51,186 bases of DNA, taken from contig JACQVF010000062.1 of assembly GCA_016209885.1 (NCBI GenBank), forward strand, positions 1 through 51,186, in the 5' to 3' direction. Shown piece after piece: positions 24,027-31,719 of the stretch; positions within the stretch are counted from its first letter, which is position 1; each line of letters opens with the position of its first letter. Source of the DNA: Gemmatimonadota bacterium. GTDB taxonomy: Bacteria; Gemmatimonadota; Gemmatimonadetes; Longimicrobiales; Gaopeijiaceae. The notes beneath the pieces were generated by a model, which was given only the letters and a program-made list of their open reading frames with translations, ran no database searches and was not told the DNA's origin. The position numbers and the translations under genes are program-made.

Positions 24027-27000
24027 GAAGGCGCCGCCGGGGGCGCGGCGCGAAGCGCAGCGTGCGGGGCCGAGGTCGGTCGAGCCGCCGCGGCCCCTAC
24101 AGCGTGCGGGGCCACCGCGCCGTGAGGCGCCGACGGAATCGGCGCGGACGCGTCGCCTGGCTCGCCAGGTGGGCGAGCGCGAAGCGCGGCGCGCGATGAC
24201 CGAGGAGCGGAACGGGAGGATCGGGCGCGCCGCGGCTGAGGAGCGCGACGAAACCGTTCAGCGGGCCGCGGCCGAAGAGCGAAATGGGACGCTCCAGCGT
24301 GCCGCAGCTGAGGAGCGCGAAGGGCGTGTCCGCCGCGCCGCCGCCGAGGAGCGGAACGGACGCATTCAGCGGACAGCGGCCGGACCGCGCCCCACGGTCA
24401 CCAGCGACGTCGAGCGCCGGCTCGACGAGCGCGAGGGAACGGGCGAGCCGCTGCCCGGCGGCGTGCGCAGGGCCATGGAGGACCGCCTGGGCAGCGACCT
24501 CTCGGGGGTGCGAGTCCACCGCGGCGGCGAAGCGAGCTCGCTCGCTCGCCGCCTCGACGCCCAGGCTTTTACCAGCGGGCAGGACATCTACTTCGGCGAA
24601 GGGAAGTACGAGCCCGAAACCCGCGGGGGACAGGAGCTCCTCGCCCACGAGCTGGCGCACACCGTTCAGCAGAAGGGCGGCGCCGAACGGAGCCCTGCGC
24701 GCCGCGCCACCGTGAGCGCGCCCGGTGATCGTGACGAGCAGGAGGCGGAGCGCGTGGCTCGTCAGATCGTGCGCGGTGAGGTGCCCGAGCGGCCCGGCGC
24801 CGCCCCGGCGTCGCTGCAGCGCCAGCCCGCCGAGCCCGGCGCCGGTGGTCCGACGGCGGACGAGGCGCCGCCGGCTGGCGAGGAGGAGCCCGCGTTCAGC
24901 CTGCTGCTCCCTGGCGGCGCGGTGCGGATCGACATCGGGGGTGCGGGGGCTCGCGGCACGGTGTCCGTAGATCTCTCGCCGTATTCCGATCGCATCCCCG
25001 GCCTGCGACTCGGCACCCTGGAGGTGGAGGTCAGCAACGGACGGGTGCGTCGCGGCAGGATCTCTGGGGGCGTGTCCGTCCCCTTCGTCAGCGGCGACGT
25101 GTCCCTGGAGGTCGATGCCAGCGGCACCATCGGCAGTGCCCGCGGCGATCTCACCGTCGAGGTGCCCCAGTTCGCCCGTGGGCGGCTCGAGTGGAACTAC
25201 GGCGCCGGCACGCTCAGCGGCTCCCTCACCGTCGGCGCGGACGAGATCACGGTCCCCGGGCTGCCGCTCAAGGACAGCTCTCTGACCATCACGCTGACGG
25301 GCGAGAGCCTCTCGGTCTCCGGCCACGCCACGACCGAGGACAGCATCCCCGGCCTCTCGGAGGGCCGCCTCAGCGTCGCCTACGACAACCAGCGTCAGAG
25401 CTTCGCCATCGCCATCGCCGCGGAGCTGGACGTCCCCGGCCTCCAGCGCTCTGCGTTCACCATCGAGAAGGACGAGGCGGGGAACTGGAAGGGGGCCGGC
25501 GACGTTGCGGCGAGCTTCGCGGGCGGCAGCGGCTCGCTCCACGTCGAGCACGAGAACTTCCAGCTCCGGAGCGCCGAGGGGACCGTCGGCTACAGCCGCG
25601 GCCCGCTCGCCGGCAACCTGACCGTCCGCCTCAGGCCACCCGAGGGCGCTCAGCCGGGCGATCTGGCCATCAGCGGCGAGGGCGACCTGACGGTGCGGAT
25701 CGCGCCGTGGCTCACCGGCAGCGGCCACGCGATCCTCTACCCTGATGGCAACGTCGATCTCTCCGGCACCCTCACGTTCCCGGACCAGGTCGAGCTCTTC
25801 AAGGAACGCAAGTTCGAGAGGACCCTCTTCCAGTTCGACCAGGAATTTCCCCTCTGGGGGATCACGATCCCCCTGGTCGGCTCCATTGGCCTCATCGCGG
25901 ATATCCACGCGAAGATCGGCGCGCGTACGAAGTTCGGGCCGGCAGTGCTACGGGACATCGTCGTCGAGGGCACGTACAGCACGCGCGGCGAGAAGCCGCC
26001 GGAGGCCGGCGGCGAGGCGGCCACGGGGACCGGGGAACCGGAGACCGCGCCCGAGCCCAGCTTCGCCGTCTCCGGCGAGTTCTTCCTTCCCGCCGGCGCG
26101 GAGCTCGTCATCATCGTGGGCGGAGGCGTAGGACTCGCGGCGCTCATCGCCGAGCTCACCGGCGGGATCGACCTGGTCGGCACCGCGGGCGCCTACGCCA
26201 CGCTCTCGGTCCGGCCGCGCTTCCAGTACCAGGATGGCAAGTACTCGTTCAAAGGCGTGGCGGACCTCCAGGCCGCCGCCGTGGCGACGCTCGGCGTCAA
26301 CGCCTACGCCGCCGTCGAGGTCGGGATCGGCTGGCTCTCGAAGGAGGTCTGGCGCAAGGACTGGAACCTCGCGTCCTTCACCTGGGACCCGGGCCTCTCC
26401 CTCGGCATGCAGGCGACCCTCGACTACACGCTCGGCGAGCCCTTCAGCCCGAACCTCGAGTTCAAGCCCGTCGAGATCGATGCCAAGCAGCTTGTCAAGA
26501 GCGCCATGCCCGAGTCGGGCCAGCCGACGCCCGATCGACCGCGCCGCGAGCCGCCGTCCGCGCGGATGCGCCTGGAGCCGGACCCCGAGGCGCCGCCCAC
26601 CGCCGACGCCGCGCCAACCCCGGCGGACGCCGGCCGCGTACCCGGCCACCCCGGAGCCCCACGTCCCGGCGAGGCGTCGGCTGGAGCGGTGCCCGCAGGA
26701 GCCGGACCCACAACGTCGGGGCGCGGCGAGGTGGCGGTGCCGGGCGGGGCGGAGCCGGAGCCGGCACCCTTCGTGCCGACGCGGCCGGCGACGGCGGACA
26801 AGGTCCCGGAGGAACGGACCGACGATGAAGCGTGGCAGGTCTTCGCGTGGGATCGCTTCGTCGACGATCTCGAGCAGCGCACCGGCCGCAGGATCAATCG
26901 GGCGGCCGCCCCCGGCGACGCCGAGGACAGACGCCGGGCTCGCGGGGCCGAGATGCTCGACCTGGAAGAGGCCTGGAAGCGGTTCAGCTCGAAGTCGGCG

Positions 27001-27606
27001 AGCCCCATCTCGGGGGACTTCGAGCAGCGGAACCGCGAGGAATACTGGAACTACTCCACGAACCAATGGGAGCCCCGCCGCTACATACGCAGCGGGAAGT
27101 ACAAGGAGCCGAAGTGGCCGCTGTACGTATCAACGAAGAAGAGCGGTGCGACGTACCCTGCGATCTGGAAGACAGACGAAATCGATGGCACGGGCAAAGC
27201 TGCCGCGAAGTCGGGATGGGCGCTCGGACACTACGGGTCGCTCGCGGGCGGCGGCCAGCTCATCACGTATCCGCGTCACCCCCGCGAGGATGTCCGCAAG
27301 GTGTGGCAGGCGGCCGTGGGTAAGGAGGTGAAGGTGGCCGCCGATGATCCGCGGCTGCCCGTGGAGCACCACGTGGACCACATCCAGGAGCTGCAGCTCG
27401 GCGGCGACAACAGCCTCGACAACCTCCAGCTCCTCAACGCGAGCGACAACATGTCGTCCGGCGCATCCCTGGCCGGCCAGATCCGGAGCGACATGGACAA
27501 GCTCCAGACCAGCGAGCTCCGCTACAGACGCGTCACCGGGGACAAATCTCAGCGACGGCAGGAACGCAAGGCCGCAAAGATCGAGGAGGAGGAGGCGCTG
27601 GACTGA
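24019..27606 (+). CDS. eCIS cargo toxin: repeats, DUF4157, beta region, C-terminal HNH nuclease
   Basis: A 1195-residue TTG-start protein overlapping the ATPase stop by eight bases. Residues 58-117 are five exact-length 12-residue repeats. Residues ~143-222 are DUF4157, the eCIS-core domain of injected toxins, with metal motif HELAH at 210-214. Residues ~290-810 are a long repetitive beta region ('VPGLPLKDSSLTITLTGESL' type units). Residues ~834-930 are a Pro/Ala linker. Residues ~1110-1160 contain an HNH motif (VEHHVDHIQELQLGG, then DNLQLLNASDN and SSG). Inferred: DNase cargo loaded through the N-terminal domains. No immunity gene recognised. Confidence 0.88.
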   Translation: MPRKAPPGARREAQRAGPRSVEPPRPLQRAGPPRREAPTESARTRRLARQVGEREARRAMTEERNGRIGRAAAEERDETVQRAAAEERNGTLQRAAAEEREGRVRRAAAEERNGRIQRTAAGPRPTVTSDVERRLDEREGTGEPLPGGVRRAMEDRLGSDLSGVRVHRGGEASSLARRLDAQAFTSGQDIYFGEGKYEPETRGGQELLAHELAHTVQQKGGAERSPARRATVSAPGDRDEQEAERVARQIVRGEVPERPGAAPASLQRQPAEPGAGGPTADEAPPAGEEEPAFSLLLPGGAVRIDIGGAGARGTVSVDLSPYSDRIPGLRLGTLEVEVSNGRVRRGRISGGVSVPFVSGDVSLEVDASGTIGSARGDLTVEVPQFARGRLEWNYGAGTLSGSLTVGADEITVPGLPLKDSSLTITLTGESLSVSGHATTEDSIPGLSEGRLSVAYDNQRQSFAIAIAAELDVPGLQRSAFTIEKDEAGNWKGAGDVAASFAGGSGSLHVEHENFQLRSAEGTVGYSRGPLAGNLTVRLRPPEGAQPGDLAISGEGDLTVRIAPWLTGSGHAILYPDGNVDLSGTLTFPDQVELFKERKFERTLFQFDQEFPLWGITIPLVGSIGLIADIHAKIGARTKFGPAVLRDIVVEGTYSTRGEKPPEAGGEAATGTGEPETAPEPSFAVSGEFFLPAGAELVIIVGGGVGLAALIAELTGGIDLVGTAGAYATLSVRPRFQYQDGKYSFKGVADLQAAAVATLGVNAYAAVEVGIGWLSKEVWRKDWNLASFTWDPGLSLGMQATLDYTLGEPFSPNLEFKPVEIDAKQLVKSAMPESGQPTPDRPRREPPSARMRLEPDPEAPPTADAAPTPADAGRVPGHPGAPRPGEASAGAVPAGAGPTTSGRGEVAVPGGAEPEPAPFVPTRPATADKVPEERTDDEAWQVFAWDRFVDDLEQRTGRRINRAAAPGDAEDRRRARGAEMLDLEEAWKRFSSKSASPISGDFEQRNREEYWNYSTNQWEPRRYIRSGKYKEPKWPLYVSTKKSGATYPAIWKTDEIDGTGKAAAKSGWALGHYGSLAGGGQLITYPRHPREDVRKVWQAAVGKEVKVAADDPRLPVEHHVDHIQELQLGGDNSLDNLQLLNASDNMSSGASLAGQIRSDMDKLQTSELRYRRVTGDKSQRRQERKAAKIEEEEALD
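24190..24369 (+). repeat. Five 36-bp coding repeats (12-residue units)
   Basis: Five consecutive 12-codon units encoding the pattern R-A-A-A-E-E-R-N-G-R-I-Q, in the N-terminal part of the DUF4157 toxin. All units are exactly 36 bp with no spacer; codons differ between copies, so the repeat is old or under protein-level selection. Each unit predicts a short charged helix ending in 'IQRA/LQRA', similar to the QR-rich tracts common around DUF4157 domains. Confidence 0.9.
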
Positions 27607-27894
27607 CGGAAGGCGGACTGCTGTAGGCGCTCGTCCCGCCGGCGCGCCGCCGGCAGCTCACCATCGCTGGTGCTTCGCGCTCGCCCCCGCGGCCGTTTTC
27701 GCGATACGTTCGCACAGGGTAGCGCGGGCTCGGCGCTCACGACGTGAATCGCGGCGGGCCCGGGGCTTCAATGACTTCGGCGGCCGAGAGCAGCCGCTTG
27801 TGAGGCGCGGGGCCCGCATGCCGAAGACTATGATCGGGGTTGAAGCGCCGCTCGGGCTCGCGGGCCTTGCGCATCCTGAAGCGCTCTACCCCTC
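27607..27894. other. Intergenic region after the eCIS operon with inverted repeats
   Basis: No protein-like frame. A 6-bp stem, 5-base loop hairpin (GCCGGC at 27638-27643 and 27649-27654) lies 32 bases after the toxin stop, without a T-run, so only a weak terminator candidate. Further on are nested inverted repeats: GCTTCAA (27765-27771) with TTGAAGC (27840-27846), CTTCGG (27775-27780) with CCGAAG (27821-27826), and an interleaved GCGGGCCC (27754-27761) with GGGCCCGC (27810-27817). These could fold an RNA or be the remains of an element. Confidence 0.5.
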
Positions 27895-28386
27895 ATGAGG
27901 AAGAGCCGCGCCGCTCATGACCCACTCAGCGAGCTACCGCTCATGCCTGCCGGGTATTCTGGTCAGCCGCTGCACCGCAAGCTCGGGTTGGAGCCGGGCT
28001 TGCGCGCGGCCGTGCTGAACGCGCCTCCGAGCTACTGGGAGCTCCTCGAGGAAATTCCGGCCCGAGTCCGGTTTCACAAGCGGATCGTCCCCGGTCTGGA
28101 CTTCGTTCACCTGTTCGTCACGGCGACGGCGGAGCTGGACCGCCGTCTGGACCAGCTCCGGGCCGCGATCCGGCCGCAGGGCATGATCTGGATCTCGTGG
28201 CCGAAGAAGGCGTCGCGGCGCGCCACCGACCTCACCGAGGATGTCGTGCGCCGCCTGGCGCTGATGCACGGACTCGTGGACGTGAAGGTCTGCGCGGTAG
28301 ACGACGTGTGGTCCGGCCTCAAGCTGGTCATCCCGGTGAAGGACCGTCCCCTTGCCGACCGCTCCGCGGCAAGGCGATCCCGTTGA
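27895..28386 (+). CDS. DUF3052 family protein
   Basis: A 163-residue soluble protein of the DUF3052 family: 'GYSGQPLHRKLGLEPGLRA', 'APPSYWELLEEIPARV', 'MIWISWPKKASRRATDLTED' and 'GLVDVKVCAVDDVWSGLKLV', the last being the most conserved block. The family is widespread and has no established function. The family usually begins just before GYSG, so the ATG at 27943 may be the true start rather than 27895; neither has a good ribosome site. It stands alone on this strand, 288 bases after the eCIS operon. Confidence 0.85.
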   Translation: MRKSRAAHDPLSELPLMPAGYSGQPLHRKLGLEPGLRAAVLNAPPSYWELLEEIPARVRFHKRIVPGLDFVHLFVTATAELDRRLDQLRAAIRPQGMIWISWPKKASRRATDLTEDVVRRLALMHGLVDVKVCAVDDVWSGLKLVIPVKDRPLADRSAARRSR

Positions 28387-28414
28387 CCGGCGTGGTCCAG
28401 CGCGCCGAGCGGTC

Positions 28415-28438
28415 GCGATGGCGCGATGGCGCGATGGC
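28415..28438 (+). repeat. Three tandem copies of GCGATGGC
   Basis: A perfect 8-bp unit repeated three times immediately upstream of the toxin-antitoxin promoter. Too short for an iteron origin; probably slippage, though a regulatory role cannot be excluded. Confidence 0.85.
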
Positions 28439-28445
28439 CAGGAAC

Positions 28446-28474
28446 TTGACTAGTCTGACCAGTTAATGTAGCAT
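28446..28474 (+). promoter_or_regulatory. Toxin-antitoxin promoter with overlapping operator
   Basis: TTGACT (28446-28451), a 17-base spacer, then TAGCAT (28469-28474), a reasonable sigma-70-type pair. Within it is a near-perfect palindrome ACTAGTC-T-GACCAGT (28449-28463, six of seven pairs), placed where an autorepressing antitoxin would block polymerase. Transcription would start near 28481, downstream of the ATG at 28473, which argues for a leaderless GTG start at 28482. Confidence 0.55.
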
Positions 28475-28763
28475 GGGACGGGTGAGGAAAACTTACTCGA
28501 CGTACGAAGCGAAAGCGAAGCTCTCCGAGATCCTGCGGCGGGTGCGGGACGGGGAGGTGGTGGTGGTCTCGCACCGCGGCGAGCCGATCGCGGAGATCCG
28601 GCCCATCTCGCGGGAGGGCGAGGACGGACTGCGCCAGCGTCTTTCACGCCTGGAAGCGCGGGGCGTGCTGGTCCGTGGTGGGGGGAGTCGGCAGGGGAAG
28701 CTTCATGCCATCGCCCGCAGGCCCGGCGCGCTGCGGCGGTTTCTCCGTGAACGCGACACATGA
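28473..28763 (+). CDS. Type II antitoxin, Phd/YefM (VapB-like)
   Basis: A 96-residue antitoxin. The N-terminal DNA-binding part has 'YSTYEAKAKLSEILRRVRDG' and 'VVVVSHRGEPIAEIRPI', the Phd/YefM signature; the basic C-terminal half (~50-96) would wrap the toxin. It is co-translated with the PIN toxin through an ATGA overlap. The first three codons may not be used: the likely promoter overlaps them, and the in-frame GTG at 28482 would give a leaderless message. Autoregulation is suggested by the palindrome just upstream. Confidence 0.88.
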   Translation: MGRVRKTYSTYEAKAKLSEILRRVRDGEVVVVSHRGEPIAEIRPISREGEDGLRQRLSRLEARGVLVRGGGSRQGKLHAIARRPGALRRFLRERDT

Positions 28764-29140
28764 ACGCAGCGTACGTGGACACGTCGTGCTTCGTGGCGAT
28801 CGCCTTCGGGGAACGGGGTGCGCGTGCGCTGGCGCGCAGGCTGGAGGGTTTTGAGGAGCTTTTCTCGTCGAATCTCCTCGAAGCGGAGCTGCGGGCCTCG
28901 TTCGCGCGCGAGGGCGTCTCCACGGATTCGGAGCTCCTGACCTGGATCACGTGGGTGCTGCCCGATCGGCCGCTCAGCCTGGAGGTCACCCGCGTCCTCT
29001 CCGCCGGGTACCTACGGGGTGCCGATCTATGGCACCTGGCGTGTGCCCTTTACCTCGTTGACAGTCCCCGGGAGCTGGGTTTCGTCACCTTTGATGACCG
29101 GCAGCGCGCCGTTGCCCATCAGCTCGGCTTCCAGCTCTGA
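28760..29140 (+). CDS. PIN-domain ribonuclease toxin (VapC family)
   Basis: A 126-residue PIN nuclease. Acidic residues expected for the metal site are present: D7 (in YVDTS), E41 (LLEAE), D89 (RGADLWHLA) and D112/D113 (TFDDRQ). Members cut RNA, often tRNA or rRNA, when released from the antitoxin. ATG overlaps the antitoxin stop by four bases. The active site looks complete, so the toxin is probably functional. Confidence 0.9.
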   Translation: MNAAYVDTSCFVAIAFGERGARALARRLEGFEELFSSNLLEAELRASFAREGVSTDSELLTWITWVLPDRPLSLEVTRVLSAGYLRGADLWHLACALYLVDSPRELGFVTFDDRQRAVAHQLGFQL

Positions 29141-29514
29141 ACCGATAGCGGTCTTTCCGGGTCAGCGCAACGGAGAATCTGCGGGTTTCCCCGCAGGCCC
29201 CCTTGGCTGTTCATAGCGACGCTCGGTGCGAACTTCAAGAACAAGTATTCGCGCGCGGGCCGCTGGGCAGAGTCGGGGGAATGCCGCAAGTTTTGTGGGG
29301 GAACCCCCATTCGCGTCGATCCCGCGCTCAGTGTACGGCGGCACTGCTTGCCCGGGTGGCCGCCGTTCGGCATTCTGGACGCTGCGAGGCGGTTGGTGGT
29401 GGCGCCGCCCGAAGGCGGCGCGTCCAGCGCGGTCTTTCCAGCACAGCGGGAGCGGGCAATGGCGTGCGTGGAGCGCGTTCTCGAGAAGCGGCTCCGGCTC
29501 GAGGTACCGGATTC
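29141..29514. other. Non-coding stretch between toxin-antitoxin pair and amidase
   Basis: 374 bases with no gene I can support. One plus-strand frame stays open from about 29142 to 29518 and reads fairly protein-like towards its end, but it has no ATG, GTG or TTG for its first ~70 codons, so it is at best a decayed gene end. No clear promoter for the amidase was found. A GAGG at 29501-29504 serves as its ribosome site. Confidence 0.4.
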
Positions 29515-30846
29515 ATGACCGGCGTCACCGGGCTTGAACCCGGGGCCGGGCTGACGGTGCTCGCGCGCCTGCTCCGTAGTGGCGATCTCTCGCTCGACGA
29601 GCACCTGCTTCGCCTGGAGGTACTCGTGAGGGCGCGGGAGCCTGTGCTTCAGGCGCTCCTTCCGGAGGAGGGGCGATTCGAGCGGCTGCGCCGCGAGGCC
29701 GGCGCGCTTCTCGAGCGGTATCCGGAGCCGGCCCGGCGCCCGCCGCTCTTCGGCGTTCCCGTGGGCGTGAAGGACATCTTCAGGGCGGACGGTTTCCCGG
29801 TGCGGGCCGGGAGTCGGCTTCCTCCCGAGCTCTTCGCGGGCCCGGAGGCGATGTGTGTCACGGCGCTCAAGCGGGCGGGAGCGCTTGTCCTCGCGAAGAC
29901 GGCGACCACGGAGTTCGCGTACTTCGCACCCGGCCCGACGCGCAACCCGCGGGCGCCCGAGCACACGCCCGGTGGTTCCAGCAGCGGCTCGGCCGCCGCC
30001 GTGGCTGCCGGCTACTGTCCCCTGGCGCTGGGCACCCAGACCGGTGGCTCCATCATTCGGCCGGCCGCGTTCTGCGGAGTCGTGGGGTTCAAGCCCAGCT
30101 ACGGCCGGATCCCCATGGACTGCGTGATCCCCCTCGCGCCGTCGCTCGACCACGTGGGCGTGCTCACCACCGACGTGGAGAGCGCGATGTTAGCGGCAAG
30201 CCTGCTGTGTCCGGACTGGGATGCCGGGCGCTTGCGGCCCGCCGGGCGGGGTCCGGGTGGAACGCCGGTTCTGGCCGTGCCGGTGGGTCCCTATCTCTCT
30301 CGCGCCGCCGAGGACGGGCTGGGGCAGCTCGCCGAGGCCTGCCGCCGTCTCGCCGACGCGGGCTACGAGGTGCGCGAGCTCCCCGCGCTTGCAGACTTCG
30401 AGGAGATCGAAGCGCGGCATCGCATGCTGCTGGCGGCGGAGGCGGCCCGCGTCCACGCCGCGTGGTTCGAGCGATTCGGGGAGCTCTATCACCCGCGCAC
30501 GGCAGCGCTCATCGAGCGGGGGCGCGGGGTGTCGGACGAGGAGCTGTCCGAAGCGGTGCGCGGGCGAGAGCGGCTGCGCCGGGAGCTCGCGTTGCTCATG
30601 GACGATCAGGGTCTCGACGCGTGGATTTCTCCCGCGGCGCGAGGCGCGGCGCCGCGGGGTCTTGACAGCACGGGCGACCCCGTGATGAATCTCCCGTGGA
30701 CGTACTGCGGCGTTCCGGCGCTCGCAGTGCCCGCGGGCCTGAACGCCGATGGTCTCCCCGTGGGCGTACAGATCACGGCCCGCTGGTACCAGGACGAGAC
30801 GCTCCTCGCCTGGGGCGCCGGGATCGACCGCGCGCTCCGGTCGTGA
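29515..30846 (+). CDS. Amidase signature family hydrolase
   Basis: A 443-residue amidase. The catalytic triad regions are visible: lysine in 'FGVPVGVKDIF', the Gly/Ser-rich block 'TPGGSSSGSAAAVAAG' and 'GTQTGGSIIRPAAFCG' with the nucleophilic serine. Such enzymes hydrolyse linear amides; the presence of this single gene without GatB/GatC argues against tRNA amidotransferase. The frame is open to 29203 but the upstream part is shadow-like; the ATG at 29515 has GAGG ten bases ahead. No signal peptide. Substrate unknown. Confidence 0.88.
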   Translation: MTGVTGLEPGAGLTVLARLLRSGDLSLDEHLLRLEVLVRAREPVLQALLPEEGRFERLRREAGALLERYPEPARRPPLFGVPVGVKDIFRADGFPVRAGSRLPPELFAGPEAMCVTALKRAGALVLAKTATTEFAYFAPGPTRNPRAPEHTPGGSSSGSAAAVAAGYCPLALGTQTGGSIIRPAAFCGVVGFKPSYGRIPMDCVIPLAPSLDHVGVLTTDVESAMLAASLLCPDWDAGRLRPAGRGPGGTPVLAVPVGPYLSRAAEDGLGQLAEACRRLADAGYEVRELPALADFEEIEARHRMLLAAEAARVHAAWFERFGELYHPRTAALIERGRGVSDEELSEAVRGRERLRRELALLMDDQGLDAWISPAARGAAPRGLDSTGDPVMNLPWTYCGVPALAVPAGLNADGLPVGVQITARWYQDETLLAWGAGIDRALRS

Positions 30847-31158
30847 GTCGTCGTCGCGTGCGGGAGGGCGCAGCCGAGCGGCCGCTCGCGGGGCGTGGGC
30901 GCCGCGGCGGGTCCGCCTCGCTTGGTGTTCTCCGTGGCCGTAACCTCCCGTGGCAGCGGCGACCACCCCCGCTCCGCAGTCGCTCGCCGGGGCCGGGGGC
31001 ACAGGCTGCGCTCCCATCGGCCGCGGAGCCCCATGCGGACACCCTCACGGACGCTCACGGGCACCGTCGGAAAGCCTCGCGGCCGTGGGACAGGCGCTGC
31101 AAGAGAGAGACCAGCCAGGGCCCTCGCGCCGGCGGCGCGGGCTCGCGGGAGCGTGCGC
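30847..31158. other. Convergent intergenic region, amidase / msrA
   Basis: 312 bases between two converging genes, no supported gene. It contains short GC-rich palindromes, including CGCGCC-GGC-GGCGCG (31125-31139), 20 bases beyond the msrA stop. This could act as a transcription barrier for the minus-strand genes but lacks a T-run, so it is not called as a terminator. Confidence 0.4.
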
Positions 31159-31719
31159 TTACCGCTTCAGCCTGGCCAGGTACTGTTTGCGGAACTTCGC
31201 GACCTTCGGCTCGATGACGAGGCGGCAGTAGGGCTGGTCCGGATTATTCTCGAAGTATCGCTGGTGGTAGTCCTCGGCCCGATAGAATGCTTCGAACGGT
31301 ACGACCTCGGTGACGATGGGCGCCCCCCAGACGCCCGCCGCCTCGAGCCCGGCAATGACCTCGTCGGCGCTGGCCTTCTGCTCGGGCGAGTGGTAGAGGA
31401 TGATCGAACGGTACTGGGGGCCCATGTCGTGGCCCTGGCGGTTCGGCGTCGTCGGATCGTGGATCGTGAAGAAGAGCTCGAGCAGCTCGCGGTACGCGAT
31501 GACCTGGGGGTCGAAGGTGATCTGCAGGACCTCCGCGTGACCCGTGGTCCCCGTGCAGACCTGACGGTACGACGGGTTGGGCGCATGCCCACCCGAGTAG
31601 CCGGACTCGACCCGCTCGACGCCGTGGAGGTCGCTGAAGACCGCTTCCAGGCACCAGAAGCAGCCTCCTCCCAGCGTCGCGACCTCACTGCGTCGCTGTG
31701 CGGCTCTCTCCGTGCTCAT
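31159..31719 (-). CDS. msrA: Peptide-methionine (S)-S-oxide reductase
   Basis: A 186-residue MsrA. It reduces methionine-S-sulfoxide in proteins using an active cysteine in '[13 protein letters not shown]'; other family blocks are '[17 protein letters not shown]', '[12 protein letters not shown]', '[18 protein letters not shown]' and '[13 protein letters not shown]'. ATG at 31719 has GGAG upstream and lies 35 bases inside the preceding GGDEF gene, so the two are co-transcribed. No signal peptide: cytoplasmic. The distal 'PYCRL' cysteine could serve as recycling residue. Confidence 0.95.
   Translation of the reverse strand: MSTERAAQRRSEVATLGGGCFWCLEAVFSDLHGVERVESGYSGGHAPNPSYRQVCTGTTGHAEVLQITFDPQVIAYRELLELFFTIHDPTTPNRQGHDMGPQYRSIILYHSPEQKASADEVIAGLEAAGVWGAPIVTEVVPFEAFYRAEDYHQRYFENNPDQPYCRLVIEPKVAKFRKQYLARLKR

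Noticed and set aside
27638..27654. Rho-independent terminator for the eCIS operon
   Set aside because: Hairpin stem is only 6 bp and no T-run follows; described only as part of the intergenic region.
27895..28386. DUF3052 gene as immunity protein for the HNH toxin
   Set aside because: DUF3052 is a widespread conserved family found without toxins, and the gene is separated from the operon by 288 non-coding bases.
28415..28438. Triple 8-bp repeat as replication iterons or a CRISPR-like array
   Set aside because: Units too short and too few, no spacers, no replication or cas genes nearby.
29142..29518. Open plus-strand frame that reads fairly protein-like before the amidase
   Set aside because: No ATG, GTG or TTG for the first ~70 codons, no ribosome site, no recognised family; reported only as a non-coding stretch.
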